The notes: a model not told the origin generated them from the letters alone. DNA of 64,000 bases from Filobacillus milosensis (GCF_004402015.1 NZ_SOPW01000002.1:124001-188000), one strand, 5' to 3'; shown: positions 36,788-45,529, counted from the first letter of the stretch. Program-made: numbers and translations.

Positions 36788-37633
36788 TTATTTGACTTTA
36801 TACCAGCAAAGGCCAAAGCTGCCTTCACCTAAGTGTGTTCCAACGACAGGACCAAAATAACTTAAAACAAAATTAACATTAGGATACTTCGCTTCAAGAT
36901 CCTCTTTCCACTTGTTTGCTGCTTCTTCGCGCTCAGCATGAATGATACACGCCTTAACTTCTTCCGCCTCCTCAGCCGTTTCTGCTAACAGCTGTTCCAT
37001 ACGCTTGAACGCCTTTTTGCTTGTACGAATTTTTTCAAAAGGGGCAATCGTCTTATTCTCAATATGAAGAAGTGGTTTCATTTGAAGAAGGCTTCCAACC
37101 ATAGCCTGCGCACCGCTTAAGCGACCACCACGCTGCAAATGACGCAAATCGTCTACCATAAAATAAGCACGCATTTCTTTTTTAATGTTTTCAAGCTCAT
37201 CAATGGTTTTTTCTGGCTCTGCACCCTGCTTGACCATTTCAGCTGCACGAAGTACATAAAAACCTTGAGCCATCGCACTAATTTCTGTATCAAACAGATG
37301 CACGTTAGCTCCTTCGATACTTTGAGCTGCGGAAGCCGCCGCTTGATAAGTTCCACTCATCCCACTCGATAAATGGATTGAAATAATAGTATCATAGTTT
37401 TCAGCTAACTCTTCATACTTCGTAAGTACATCACCAATCGACGGTTGCGATGTTTTCGGAAGCTCGTCAGATGTCTTAACTTTTTCATAAAACTCTTTCG
37501 TTGTAATATCATAAATCTCACGATATGATTCCGACCCAAACGTCACAGAAAGCGGTACCACATGAATATTCAGCTCTTCAAGTTGCTTTTGCGGTATGTA
37601 TGCTGTACTATCCGTCACAACAACAGTCTTCAT
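36788..37633 (-). CDS. degV: DegV family fatty-acid-binding protein
   Basis: DegV (FakB-type) proteins hold fatty acids for phosphorylation by a FakA kinase. The 281-residue protein begins MKTVVVTDSTAYIPQKQLEEL and has the family motif DDLRHLQRGGRLSGAQA (about 156-172) and a GVVGTHLGEG-type C-terminal loop (here GPVVGTHLGEGSFG). It sits between comFA and the degU-degS region, as yviA/degV does in B. subtilis, but here two extra units lie between it and degU. Confidence 0.93.
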   Translation of the reverse strand: MKTVVVTDSTAYIPQKQLEELNIHVVPLSVTFGSESYREIYDITTKEFYEKVKTSDELPKTSQPSIGDVLTKYEELAENYDTIISIHLSSGMSGTYQAAASAAQSIEGANVHLFDTEISAMAQGFYVLRAAEMVKQGAEPEKTIDELENIKKEMRAYFMVDDLRHLQRGGRLSGAQAMVGSLLQMKPLLHIENKTIAPFEKIRTSKKAFKRMEQLLAETAEEAEEVKACIIHAEREEAANKWKEDLEAKYPNVNFVLSYFGPVVGTHLGEGSFGLCWYKVK

Positions 37634-37718
37634 TCACTCTACCTCCCTTTTTTATAACTATAATTTTACTATATATATTAAAAAACTTATAGTGCCATTT
37701 GGAAAATCGAAAATGCCA

Positions 37719-37799
37719 GCCCTTTATTGGACACTACCTTAATAGTATTGGCTATTATTCATGAAAATCGGACACTAATTTCTAAGTATCGGCCATTAA
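37719..37799 (-). repeat. 21-bp tandem array A2 (TTAGTGTCCRATA core, minus orientation)
   Basis: Four units read on the minus strand as TTAATGGCCGATAC, TTAGTGTCCGATTT, TAATAGCCAATAC and TAGTGTCCAATAAA, with 20-21 bp spacing. The first unit overlaps the last four bases of the NERD gene. The array fills the gap between the NERD gene and degV. Confidence 0.78.
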
Positions 37800-38788
37800 A
37801 ATATGATATCGTTAAAATCTTTTTCTAAATTATAATTTAATTCATGCGTAATACCTCTAGCACTCCCGTTTTTGATTAGGTTCTCTTTATTTAATAAATG
37901 TTTTGCCGTACGATCACTCTTTAAGTTCATAAACCACATAAATTCTTGTTTAGAGATTTGATCACCTAACAATAAATAATAATCTTTAAGACCAGGTAAG
38001 TGTGCTGTAAGAGAACGATGATTACAACTCCAACATTGCCACCGCCTCCCCTTCCACATCATCGGTACTGCACTACATTTAGGACAAAAAGCCCCTCTAA
38101 TCAGATTTTCTTTTGTTATTCCTAATTTCTTCATCAAATCTACTTTTGCTGGAGTGTGGTGGTCCACCATTAATTGACCGAGATTAAAAAGGTTGGAATA
38201 AGTAATGAAATCTGTGGAATAAGAGGAATAAATTGAACGGATTTTCTGTGAAAGCCCATAAATTGGAACAACCTTCTCTAAATGTTCATGATATGAAGAG
38301 TCTATGTCTAGTATCGTTTCCTGATTTGCCATAACCACTAAATATTCAATTGGCACATTAGAATACCCATGCGTCTCAAGCCATTCACTCAACTGGAAGG
38401 CTTGTTCTTTCACTTGAATGACAGGGTCATCGTAATAATCTGTTACTCCATCTCGAGTACGGATCATTTTGTTTGCAGTTAAATCAAAGGATACTATTCC
38501 AGGAAGGTTTTTCACTTCTAAAATTAATAGAATGCGAGGGTTTAATAGAAGTGTGTCCATTTGAAAGTAGTTTTGATAAAAAGGAAGCCTTAAATCGTGT
38601 GCAATCACGTGTTTGAAGTTAAGTTTACTTAATGGATAATCCACCTTCAATTCTCCAAAGAAACCTGCACGTTCCATCAGAAAAATCTCATTAACTTTAC
38701 CATAAAAATGATGTTGAGTTATTAGCCGCCTTTTGAGGGATTCTGCGACTAGTAATTTGTGTGGGGGCTCATGATTTTTAATGATCAA
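37796..38788 (-). CDS. NERD-domain (nuclease-related) protein with C-terminal zinc ribbon
   Basis: The probable start is TTG 38788 (IIKNHEPPHK follows), 7 bases after GGAGG. The open frame extends 25 residues further without a site. The 330-residue protein has a NERD domain (about 30-140, with GELKVDYPLS, DTLLLN and LEVKN holding the expected acidic and lysine residues), a helical middle and a CPKC/CWSC zinc ribbon (about 235-260). NERD proteins are restriction-nuclease-like enzymes of mostly unknown purpose. The gene is bounded by 21-bp arrays on both sides and lies where B. subtilis has nothing, so it looks like a region-specific insertion. Confidence 0.82.
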   Translation of the reverse strand: MIIKNHEPPHKLLVAESLKRRLITQHHFYGKVNEIFLMERAGFFGELKVDYPLSKLNFKHVIAHDLRLPFYQNYFQMDTLLLNPRILLILEVKNLPGIVSFDLTANKMIRTRDGVTDYYDDPVIQVKEQAFQLSEWLETHGYSNVPIEYLVVMANQETILDIDSSYHEHLEKVVPIYGLSQKIRSIYSSYSTDFITYSNLFNLGQLMVDHHTPAKVDLMKKLGITKENLIRGAFCPKCSAVPMMWKGRRWQCWSCNHRSLTAHLPGLKDYYLLLGDQISKQEFMWFMNLKSDRTAKHLLNKENLIKNGSARGITHELNYNLEKDFNDIIF

Positions 38789-38888
38789 GATCACACCTCC
38801 ATTGAAAGGGATTTTTGAGGAAAAACTATTAATTTTCGGTATTATTATATAATTAAATCTCAAAAAATGGAAGAGTATGTTTTAGTAA

Positions 38889-38992
38889 TTATTTACTATT
38901 AGACACTAACCTATATAAATTGGACACTAATCGAAAGTATAAGCCACTAATTTTTTCGTATTGGCCACTAAATTCTTTGTATCGGACACTAA
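38889..38992 (-). repeat. 21-bp tandem array A3 (TTAGTGKCCAATA core, minus orientation)
   Basis: Five units begin at 38992, 38971, 38950, 38930 and 38909 on the minus strand with 21, 21, 20 and 21 bp spacing. The core is TTAGTG(G/T)CCAATA and the remainder is variable. It lies upstream of the NERD gene, on its strand, and also upstream of the riboswitch unit on the other strand. It is part of the 572-base gap 38789-39360, whose right part holds the riboswitch. Confidence 0.85.
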
Positions 38993-39115
38993 TTAAATTC
39001 CCGTCATCAGAAAACACTTCTTAAGTCTTCCTTCCTATTCACGACGCACTATAAATAGCTTAATTACTTAATTTGAAATTAATGTCGAAATATTTAGATT
39101 TTTGCATAAATATAC

Positions 39116-39144
39116 TTTACTTAGCCCTGTTTGTTAGATATGAT
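39116..39144 (+). promoter_or_regulatory. sigma-A type promoter for the riboswitch-sda unit
   Basis: TTTACT (39116-39121), 17 bases, TATGAT (39139-39144). This would start RNA at about 39151, some 20 bases ahead of the riboswitch. Confidence 0.6.
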
Positions 39145-39167
39145 AGATTTAAACATACAGATACGAA

Positions 39168-39265
39168 AGTCACGAATCGAAAAGGGCAAACTTGCTGAAA
39201 GGTAAGGACGCAAAACTACGGGTCTAAGGTGAAATTTACTATGATCGCCGAGTTGTCGAAAGGAG
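39168..39265 (+). promoter_or_regulatory. cyclic-di-GMP-I (GEMM) riboswitch
   Basis: The RNA contains the conserved pieces of the GEMM-I aptamer in order: GGGCAAAC (39184-39191), a P2 hairpin with a GAAA loop (TGAAAGGTAAG), GGACGCAAA (39206-39214), CTACGGGTCTAAGG (39216-39229), TTTACTATGATCGCCGAG (39236-39253). Spacing between them is normal. The aptamer ends just ahead of a strong hairpin and about 100 bases before the sda-like ORF. No other gene intervenes. Boundaries are approximate by about 10 bases at each end. Confidence 0.93.
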
Positions 39266-39275
39266 TGAGACAAGC

Positions 39276-39306
39276 AGGCAGTCTCTGCCATTCGGCGAGA
39301 CTGCCT
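39276..39306 (+). terminator. expression-platform hairpin of the riboswitch
   Basis: AGGCAGTCTC (39276-39285) and GAGACTGCCT (39297-39306) form a perfect 10-bp stem. The following bases (ATTTGTGAG) are only weakly U-rich, so it may be a weak terminator or act otherwise. GAGAC at 39267-39271, next to the aptamer, could pair with GTCTC in the 5' arm and so compete with the stem, a plausible switch. Confidence 0.65.
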
Positions 39307-39360
39307 ATTTGTGAGTGAAGGAATATTAAATCTTCGGGCGATGGTTAGGGAGTGTTTTGA

Positions 39361-39528
39361 GTGTACGCTTTAAGCGATCATGAGTTAATCAAGTTGTATT
39401 CAAATGCGAAAACATTAAATTTAGAGAACCATTTTATTTTGCTCATTGAACAAGAGATAAAATTAAGGGGTTTACAACCACCTAATGAGCAAAAAGTCAG
39501 TCTTAAACAGGATAGCTTTAACTCATAA
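39361..39528 (+). CDS. sda: Sda-like sporulation histidine kinase inhibitor
   Basis: This 55-residue protein starts with GTG 39361 (AGGGAG 8 bases upstream). The segment YALSDHELIKLYSNAKTLNL and the following IEQEIKLRGL track B. subtilis Sda, whose short helical hairpin blocks the sporulation kinase KinA and delays sporulation when replication is disturbed. The helical-hairpin core is complete; the tail is about ten residues longer. The gene lies behind a c-di-GMP-I riboswitch instead of the DnaA-controlled promoter known for B. subtilis sda. I infer that c-di-GMP levels set Sda amounts. A second sda elsewhere in the genome cannot be excluded. Confidence 0.85.
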   Translation: MYALSDHELIKLYSNAKTLNLENHFILLIEQEIKLRGLQPPNEQKVSLKQDSFNS

Positions 39529-39552
39529 AAATTGTGGATCGAGGTGAGTTAA

Positions 39553-40095
39553 TTGAGTCCTATAACCCTTTTGAAACCTAATCACAGACTAGAGAAAAAC
39601 AAGGACTATATAAATTTATCTTATATGGTCCAAGTTCGGCATCAATTACTTCCTTATTTTGAATATGCAGACAAGCCCTTCAACGAATTTATTAAGTTGG
39701 ACTGCAACATATTAGAATCCCACCTGAAAACGATAAACAAAGAATTTACTGCTGTTTATCCAGTTATCAATCAATACAGTATTAACCGCAAACTGTTTAC
39801 TACACATGAACCCATTGATCTCAATTTAGCATTTAAATCCGGCCTTGGTGTCATCAAACTAACAAATCCCAAACACAAAGGACAATTTTTTCTATACGAC
39901 TATTCATGTGAACAGTGGATGAGTAAGGTAGAAAAAGATTTTAACTTTGAACTAAAGAAAGACTTTTATGTTTGGTTAAACCATCAAGTTAAAAGTGATC
40001 AGTTAAAAGCTTTGGAACAAGACAACAATTTCAATCAGATTTTAAGTAGCGCGTTATTGTGTCAACAAGAATATCATCAAACGGACGCATTATAA
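39553..40095 (+). CDS. hypothetical protein downstream of sda
   Basis: I do not recognise this 180-residue protein. It begins at TTG 39553 with GAGGTG 6 bases upstream; SPITLLKPNHRLEKNKDY follows. No signal peptide, membrane segment or known motif is visible. It is rich in Asn, Gln, Phe and Tyr, with a probable mixed alpha/beta fold. It starts 24 bases after sda and is followed by a shared terminator, so it is the second gene under the riboswitch. It may work in the same c-di-GMP/sporulation decision; that is inference from linkage only. Confidence 0.7.
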   Translation: MSPITLLKPNHRLEKNKDYINLSYMVQVRHQLLPYFEYADKPFNEFIKLDCNILESHLKTINKEFTAVYPVINQYSINRKLFTTHEPIDLNLAFKSGLGVIKLTNPKHKGQFFLYDYSCEQWMSKVEKDFNFELKKDFYVWLNHQVKSDQLKALEQDNNFNQILSSALLCQQEYHQTDAL

Positions 40096-40139
40096 GAAGT
40101 TCCCGATTCATCGCCGAAATTTAAGCTTCTCTATTAACA

Positions 40140-40174
40140 AAAAGTCGCCGAAACTTTTCGTTTCGACGACTTTT
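40140..40174. terminator. bidirectional terminator between the riboswitch unit and degU
   Basis: AAAAGTCG-CGAAAC and GTTTCG-CGACTTTT form a 14-bp stem with one mismatch, with T tracts on both strands. It can serve the plus-strand unit and the convergent degS-degU transcript. Confidence 0.9.
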
Positions 40175-40176
40175 CT

Positions 40177-40881
40177 TTAGTTCATTTCGACCCAACCGTT
40201 TTTAATCGCTGTCACAACAGCTTGCGTTCGGTCATTTACATTCATTTTTTGTAAAATGTTTGATACGTGGTTTTTAACCGTTTTTTCACTAATATACAAT
40301 GTTTCTGAAATGGCACGGTTGCTTTGACCATCTGCCATTAACTGCAGAACTTCGCATTCTCGGCGGGTAAGCAGGTGTAAAGGTTTACGGTACTCAACAG
40401 GCTGAAAGGCACCGTTACTCGAACCGCCACTCTCCACTTGTCCACCAGGAATAGCTGACATACGGTGGTAGTCTTTAATTAAGTTGTGTGTCACCTTTGG
40501 ATGAACATAAGAACCACCATCACTTACAATCTTAATGGCATTAACCAGTTCATCAGTATCCATTTCTTTAAGCATATAGCCTAATGCACCTGATTTCAAA
40601 GCATGTGTGACATATGATTCATCGTCATGGATTGATAAAATAATCACTTTTAATTCGTCAAAACGATCGATTAGCTTTCTTGTCGCCTCAACACCGTTGA
40701 TGTTCGGCATATTAATATCCATAATAACAATGTCAGGATTCGTTTCTTCTACAATATTTACAGCATCAGATCCGTCGCTACCTTCAGCAACGACTTCAAA
40801 ACCATCTTCAAATTCTAAAATTCGTTTAACGCCTTCGCGGAATAATTTATGGTCATCAATCAATACGATTCGTGTACCCAT
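40177..40881 (-). CDS. degU: response regulator DegU
   Basis: DegU, paired with DegS, controls motility, competence and exoenzyme genes. The start [17 protein letters not shown] (40881) has GGGAGG upstream; the longer frame lacks a site. The 234-residue protein has a receiver domain (1-120, with IVIMDINMP holding the phospho-Asp) and a LuxR-type helix-turn-helix (about 170-234, [19 protein letters not shown]). It begins 58 bases after degS. Targets in this window probably include the flagellar and protease genes. Confidence 0.96.
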   Translation of the reverse strand: MGTRIVLIDDHKLFREGVKRILEFEDGFEVVAEGSDGSDAVNIVEETNPDIVIMDINMPNINGVEATRKLIDRFDELKVIILSIHDDESYVTHALKSGALGYMLKEMDTDELVNAIKIVSDGGSYVHPKVTHNLIKDYHRMSAIPGGQVESGGSSNGAFQPVEYRKPLHLLTRRECEVLQLMADGQSNRAISETLYISEKTVKNHVSNILQKMNVNDRTQAVVTAIKNGWVEMN

Positions 40882-40939
40882 GATTTTACCTCCCAGTTTT
40901 ACGTTTCCATTTTCAAGTATAACTGATACATTACTTCTT

Positions 40940-42085
40940 TTAAGCCTCGTAAACATTTGGTAAAGAAATCTTAACCTTAGTGCCATTTCCTATTTCTGAT
41001 TCGACACTCAATTCGCCGTCCAACATCTCTATACGTTCACGCATACCAATCAATCCAAATGACTGGTTTTTCTTTTCTGTTTGATCAAATCCAATACCGT
41101 CATCTACAATAAGTAGATTTAAGCGTTGGTTCGTCGCTTCAAACACGACACGAATTAATGTGGCTTGGGCATGTTTAACTGCATTTTGAACCGCTTCTTG
41201 TACCATGCGGAACACAGCAGCCTCAAACTTATGCCCATAACGCATTTCCTTACCTCTTGTTTCAAAGTTAATTTTCATTTCATGATAGTCTTCAATTGTT
41301 GATAAATATTTTCGTAATGTCGGAATTAACCCTAAGTCGTCCAAAGCCATCGGCCGTAAATCGTAAATGATCCGACGCACTTCATATAAAGCTCCGCGCG
41401 CCATTTCTTTCATATCTTTTATCTCTTTCAATGCTTGATCGACACCGCGTTGCTTAATTGTTTTATCGACAATATCTGAACGTAATAAAACATTTGCAAG
41501 CATTTGCGCAGGGCCGTCATGAATCTCTCTCGATAATTTCCGGCGCTCTTCTTCCTGCGCCTCAATAATTTGGAGTCCAAACTCTTGTTTTTCTTTAGCA
41601 GATTCTAATGCTTGATTAACTTGCTTAAAATCTTCTTGAAGATAAGTCAAAATTACATTAATTTTACTCATTAAGTTTTCTGCTCGCTCTACACTTGTAG
41701 CTAAAGCTTTAATTCGCTGTTCTAACTCATCGCGACGCTTGATTAAAGCTACTTCCTTTTGTCTGTGTACCACAAGCTGAGTTTGGAGTTCATGCGTACT
41801 ATTATACACTTTACGCACTTCTTCTTCAGAATATTGATTAAAATTTTTACTTACTTCAGATAAACGAAGTCTTGAAGCTTTAAGGCTTTTTTCAAGTTCG
41901 TCACTTTCTTTAATTATCTTCTGCACTTCAGTCTTAATTTCCTTCACTTCTTGATCTAAAGCATCTTGCTGTTTTCGAGATTCTTCACCAATTTCGAAGA
42001 CTTCATCTTTACTATTTGAGACAACATTAATCATTTCATCAATGACTTGGTCTAAAGCTCGATCGTTATCTTTAATAACCGACAT
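40940..42085 (-). CDS. degS: cytoplasmic sensor histidine kinase DegS
   Basis: DegS phosphorylates DegU. The start [14 protein letters not shown] (42085) has GGAGG 8 bases upstream. The 381-residue protein has a long coiled-coil sensor part (about 1-175), a HisKA_3 box with the phospho-His in [13 protein letters not shown] (about 190), and an ATPase domain with DDLGLIPTL and [12 protein letters not shown] (about 260-375). No membrane segment is present, as expected. It is divergent from yvyE. Confidence 0.96.
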   Translation of the reverse strand: MSVIKDNDRALDQVIDEMINVVSNSKDEVFEIGEESRKQQDALDQEVKEIKTEVQKIIKESDELEKSLKASRLRLSEVSKNFNQYSEEEVRKVYNSTHELQTQLVVHRQKEVALIKRRDELEQRIKALATSVERAENLMSKINVILTYLQEDFKQVNQALESAKEKQEFGLQIIEAQEEERRKLSREIHDGPAQMLANVLLRSDIVDKTIKQRGVDQALKEIKDMKEMARGALYEVRRIIYDLRPMALDDLGLIPTLRKYLSTIEDYHEMKINFETRGKEMRYGHKFEAAVFRMVQEAVQNAVKHAQATLIRVVFEATNQRLNLLIVDDGIGFDQTEKKNQSFGLIGMRERIEMLDGELSVESEIGNGTKVKISLPNVYEA

Positions 42086-42236
42086 CACAAATTCCTCCAA
42101 TATATCTATACCATTTCGGTTATAAGACTTTTTTCGTGGGGGTTATAGTCATATTTTATCACTTTTTTTACTTTAAAACATCTTTTGCCCATTTTCCCTA
42201 TCTTCCTTATAATGAACTTGGAGAGGAGCCAATAAC

Positions 42237-42878
42237 ATGTTAGAAAAATATCTCACCGTTAAAGAAGAAGGATCTCATGAAATTGTCATTCAGAAATCTC
42301 GGTTTATTGGACACATCAAACGTACAGAAACTGAAGAAGATGCCCAACAATTTATATTAGATTTAAAAAGGAAATACAGTGATGCTTCACACAATTGCTC
42401 AGCTTACATGATTGGTGAACAAAACTTAATCCAGAAAGCCCAGGATGATGGCGAACCAAGTGGAACAGCTGGTGTACCCATGCTAGAAGTCCTGAAAAAA
42501 ATGGACCTAAAAGACACCACTATTGTCGTTACGCGATATTTCGGAGGTACTAAACTTGGTGCAGGAGGACTTATACGCGCTTACTCCAGTGCCACTTCAG
42601 AAGCCATTAAACATATTGGTGTTGTCGAACGTTCATTAATGCAAGAAGTTCTAATCAAAGCTGATTATGGACTTATTGGAAAACTAGAAAATGAACTTAG
42701 AGGCAGTTCATACCTCTTAGATCACATAGAATATTTAGAAAATGTCACGTTTCATGTCTATGTACCTATAGCCCAAAAAGAAGTATTCGAAACCTGGATC
42801 ATTGACTTAACTTCAAATCAAATTGAAATGGAACTTGGCGAAGAAAAATATGTAGAACAAGATGTGGAAGTAAATTAA
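42237..42878 (+). CDS. yvyE: YigZ/IMPACT family protein YvyE
   Basis: Members are related to the translation regulator IMPACT; the bacterial function is unclear. The 213-residue protein has the N-terminal domain with the signature DDGEPSGTAGVPML (about 76-89) and RYFGGTKLGAGGL, and a smaller C-terminal domain. It is transcribed away from degS, as in B. subtilis. A ribosome site (GGAG) is upstream of ATG 42237. The array A4 lies directly behind it. Confidence 0.94.
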   Translation: MLEKYLTVKEEGSHEIVIQKSRFIGHIKRTETEEDAQQFILDLKRKYSDASHNCSAYMIGEQNLIQKAQDDGEPSGTAGVPMLEVLKKMDLKDTTIVVTRYFGGTKLGAGGLIRAYSSATSEAIKHIGVVERSLMQEVLIKADYGLIGKLENELRGSSYLLDHIEYLENVTFHVYVPIAQKEVFETWIIDLTSNQIEMELGEEKYVEQDVEVN

Positions 42879-42897
42879 ATTCTTCCAAAAAATAAAC

Positions 42898-42980
42898 GAA
42901 GTACTCAAGTTGAGATTTTTAGTACTCAAGTTTTGTGAATAGTACTTAAGCTATTTAAATTAATACTCAAGTTGCATCAA
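42898..42980 (+). repeat. 21-bp tandem array A4 (TTAGTACTCAAGTT core)
   Basis: Four units begin at 42898, 42919, 42939 and 42960. The core, AGTACTCAAGTT, is well conserved in three units and reads AGTACTTAAGCT in the third. The array lies between yvyE and the tagO terminator, where the two genes converge. Confidence 0.82.
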
Positions 42981-42988
42981 CAAACAAA

Positions 42989-43028
42989 AAACGTCTGGCA
43001 CCGCAAACGAGCGAATTGCCAGACGTTT
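42989..43028 (-). terminator. intrinsic terminator after tagO
   Basis: AAACGTCTGGCA and TGCCAGACGTTT form a perfect 12-bp stem; the minus strand continues TTTTTGTTTG. It overlaps the end of the tagO region and may also stop yvyE transcripts. Confidence 0.92.
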
Positions 43029-43031
43029 CTA

Positions 43032-44081
43032 TTAGTATCGACGTATATCTAAGCCTTTTTTAACAAAATTTAATAATGGGCGGTAGTTCTTACTAATTAA
43101 GCCAGTTAACTCTACAACTAACTCAACAATTAAGAATAAAACTAACGTGAGTAATAAAGACCCCCACATTGTAGCTTTAGTGAATAGCACAGCGGCCAAG
43201 CTAAAAATACCGCTTAATACATAAATAAGCAATACCGTTACCGGGTGACTAAAACCAATTTGCAGTAATCGATGGTGTAAGTGGTTTTTGTCTGGTGCAG
43301 AAATCGGTAGACCTTGTAGCTTACGACGAATCATCGCAAAAATCGTATCCGAAATTGGTACGCCTAAAATGATTACTGGAATAATAAACGAGAATACTGT
43401 TACGTTCTTAAACCCGAGTAACGAGAAGACACCTATCATATAACCTAAAAATAAGGCTCCGGTGTCACCCATAAATATTTTGGCTGGATAGAAATTATAA
43501 AATAAAAATCCAACTGTACTCCCTAAAAGCATAAAGCCCATCAACATAACTAAATCATTCCCCATAATGATGGACATACTAGAAATAGTTAGTAATGCAA
43601 TGGAAGATACACCAGCTGCTAAGCCATCCAGACCATCAATTAAGTTAATGGCATTGGTGATCGCTACAATCCAAAGAATGGTGATTGGAATACTTAACAT
43701 CCCGAAGTATAACTGTCCACCAAATGGTAAGTTAACAAATTCAACTTGAACAACACCTAGCACAACAACTGCAGCCAAGATTTGTCCAAGCAACTTCCAT
43801 TTTGGCGAAAGTTCGTATAAATCATCCAGCATTCCGGTAATAACTATAATAGTTCCACCAATTAAAATTGGAATCGTATAGACCGAATCAGGATAAAAGA
43901 AAATCATACCAATCATAAAACTTAGATATATCGCTAAACCGCCTAATCGTGGCATAATTTTTTTATGAACTTTTCTTCCGGACGGGTTGTCAACCGCACC
44001 TATTTGAATAGCCAACTTTTTAACAAGTGGCGTAATTAACAATGCAACAACAAATGTCAGTAACAAGGACTCAAATTCCAT
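43032..44081 (-). CDS. tagO: undecaprenyl-phosphate GlcNAc-1-phosphate transferase TagO
   Basis: TagO starts wall teichoic acid (and related linkage unit) synthesis on the inner membrane face. The 349-residue protein has 10-11 membrane segments and the conserved cytosolic motifs DNPSGRKVHK, DLIDGLDGLAAG-type (INLIDGLDGLAAG, about 143-155) and HLHHRLLQIG (about 247-256). Its 3' neighbour is convergent yvyE, as in B. subtilis. The polymers it starts may carry SLH-domain proteins such as the one at 17990-19036. Confidence 0.95.
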   Translation of the reverse strand: MEFESLLLTFVVALLITPLVKKLAIQIGAVDNPSGRKVHKKIMPRLGGLAIYLSFMIGMIFFYPDSVYTIPILIGGTIIVITGMLDDLYELSPKWKLLGQILAAVVVLGVVQVEFVNLPFGGQLYFGMLSIPITILWIVAITNAINLIDGLDGLAAGVSSIALLTISSMSIIMGNDLVMLMGFMLLGSTVGFLFYNFYPAKIFMGDTGALFLGYMIGVFSLLGFKNVTVFSFIIPVIILGVPISDTIFAMIRRKLQGLPISAPDKNHLHHRLLQIGFSHPVTVLLIYVLSGIFSLAAVLFTKATMWGSLLLTLVLFLIVELVVELTGLISKNYRPLLNFVKKGLDIRRY

Positions 44082-44329
44082 AAAAAGCCCTCCTTATCTA
44101 TTAGAATAGCCATAATCGCTTTTTTTAAATCGTGTAATAACATCCATGTATAATCCAGCTAATCTCGGACATACTAAAATAAAATTATACCACGAACATG
44201 AGCATTCGTTAAGATATTTTAGCCCATCCTATGCATTAGACGTTATAGCTCACGAAAAGTTTCACAATTAGACTATTCGTCGCTATATACGTTTTATGAC
44301 GCCTTATCTATAAAAGTTGCGCATTATTT

Positions 44330-44352
44330 AACGATAAAATTTTCTTATCGTT
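44330..44352 (-). terminator. weak hairpin at the end of the amidase gene
   Basis: AACGATAA and TTATCGTT form an 8-bp stem that includes the stop codon; the bases that follow (TAAATAATGC) are not a good T tract. The function as a terminator is uncertain. Confidence 0.4.
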
Positions 44353-45529
44353 CAAAGTACTCAATGATTCCTTGAGTGATGGAATCAGCGTATAGATAAC
44401 GATGATTTGAGTTAAGTAATTTCTCTAAATCAGACGGACTAGTCATAAACCCTAATTCAACAAGTGCTGCAGGAGACCCATTCTTATATATAACCCAAAA
44501 ATCGGCATCTCTAACACCTCGATCATCCATTTCTGCCATTTGAACTAATTCTTGTTGAAGTTCCATCGCGAGAAAACGACCTTCATCAACATTTCCATAT
44601 TTTGAATCACTGTAAAAAACTTCAGATCCATCCACAGAAGGATCTGAAAAGCTATTGGCATGAATACTAACAAATAGGTCATTGTAGACACTTCTAGATA
44701 GTGCTACGCGTTCTTCCAACGACAAGAAATAATCATTATTCCTTGTTAAAATCACATTTGCGCCTAATCTTTCCAATCGATCACGAACGTTTTTGGTCAC
44801 AGATAAGACAATGTCCTTTTCTTCAGCACCGTTCACTGCTGCACCTGGATCCCAATCACCATGACCAGCATCAACTACGATATTAAGTCCTTCAAGTAAT
44901 TTTCCACTGACATGACGCAATTTCAAATAATCTTTATGTAAATAGGCTGTTTGTCCTTCAAATTCAGTTTCGACCCAGAATCCATCAGTATCATATATAG
45001 GAAGTTCCTGACCTTTGAATACTTGTCCGATCACTTCCGTATCTGTACTTTTACCACTTCTTACATTAAGAGTGTCAGCCGTAACGGTTCCAAAAAAATC
45101 AGCCTTAGGATTATTTGGTAGAGTATAAGGTTTTTCCGCTGTTGGATCAATCGAAAAAGTCATCTTATAACCATTTCTCATATTATACCCTTCTGCTGAC
45201 TTAACATCAGATTCTATGTAAAGCGTATAATCTTCACCAGGATTATATAAATCTGCTGGAGGTAAAACTCTCAATTTGGTCCTCTCTTCATTTAAATAGG
45301 TTGCTAGAAACAGTTTTTCCCCATTTTCATTCACCGCATACACGGAATTACTATGTAATGTTGAACGATCCATTTTTTCATTAAATGTAATCGTCCATTC
45401 CTTATCTATTGCTACATTGTTTTTGTGTCCAAAATTAATCCATTGCTGTGATTCATCTGCTAAAACTTGTCCACCAGTAAATATTACCAGTGTTAACACT
45501 AATGTTACAAAAAGTAATGCTTTTTTCAT
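44345..45529 (-). CDS. exported N-acetylmuramoyl-L-alanine amidase with Ig-like and SH3 domains
   Basis: The start MKKALLFVTLVL (45529) follows a GGTGG site; the frame upstream lacks one. The 394-residue protein has a signal peptide (cut after LA, near 24), a Big_5/SbsA Ig-like domain (about 27-130), an SH3b domain (about 145-200) and an Amidase_3 catalytic domain (about 210-392) with zinc ligands in IVVDAGHGDWDPGA, a following glutamate, and FVSIHANSF; the catalytic Glu is in VELGFMTS. It cuts the amide bond between MurNAc and the stem peptide. It is divergent from secA2, and the Ig-like domain also occurs in the S41 protease at 49440. Confidence 0.9.
   Translation of the reverse strand: MKKALLFVTLVLTLVIFTGGQVLADESQQWINFGHKNNVAIDKEWTITFNEKMDRSTLHSNSVYAVNENGEKLFLATYLNEERTKLRVLPPADLYNPGEDYTLYIESDVKSAEGYNMRNGYKMTFSIDPTAEKPYTLPNNPKADFFGTVTADTLNVRSGKSTDTEVIGQVFKGQELPIYDTDGFWVETEFEGQTAYLHKDYLKLRHVSGKLLEGLNIVVDAGHGDWDPGAAVNGAEEKDIVLSVTKNVRDRLERLGANVILTRNNDYFLSLEERVALSRSVYNDLFVSIHANSFSDPSVDGSEVFYSDSKYGNVDEGRFLAMELQQELVQMAEMDDRGVRDADFWVIYKNGSPAALVELGFMTSPSDLEKLLNSNHRYLYADSITQGIIEYFER

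Noticed and set aside
37719-38992. CRISPR array reading of the repeats
   Set aside because: Units are only 21 bp including the variable part, the 7-8 bp spacers are too short, and repeats are degenerate; no cas genes are present.
44330-44352. Hairpin over the amidase stop codon as a strong terminator
   Set aside because: The stem is AT-rich and no real T tract follows; kept only as a weak candidate.
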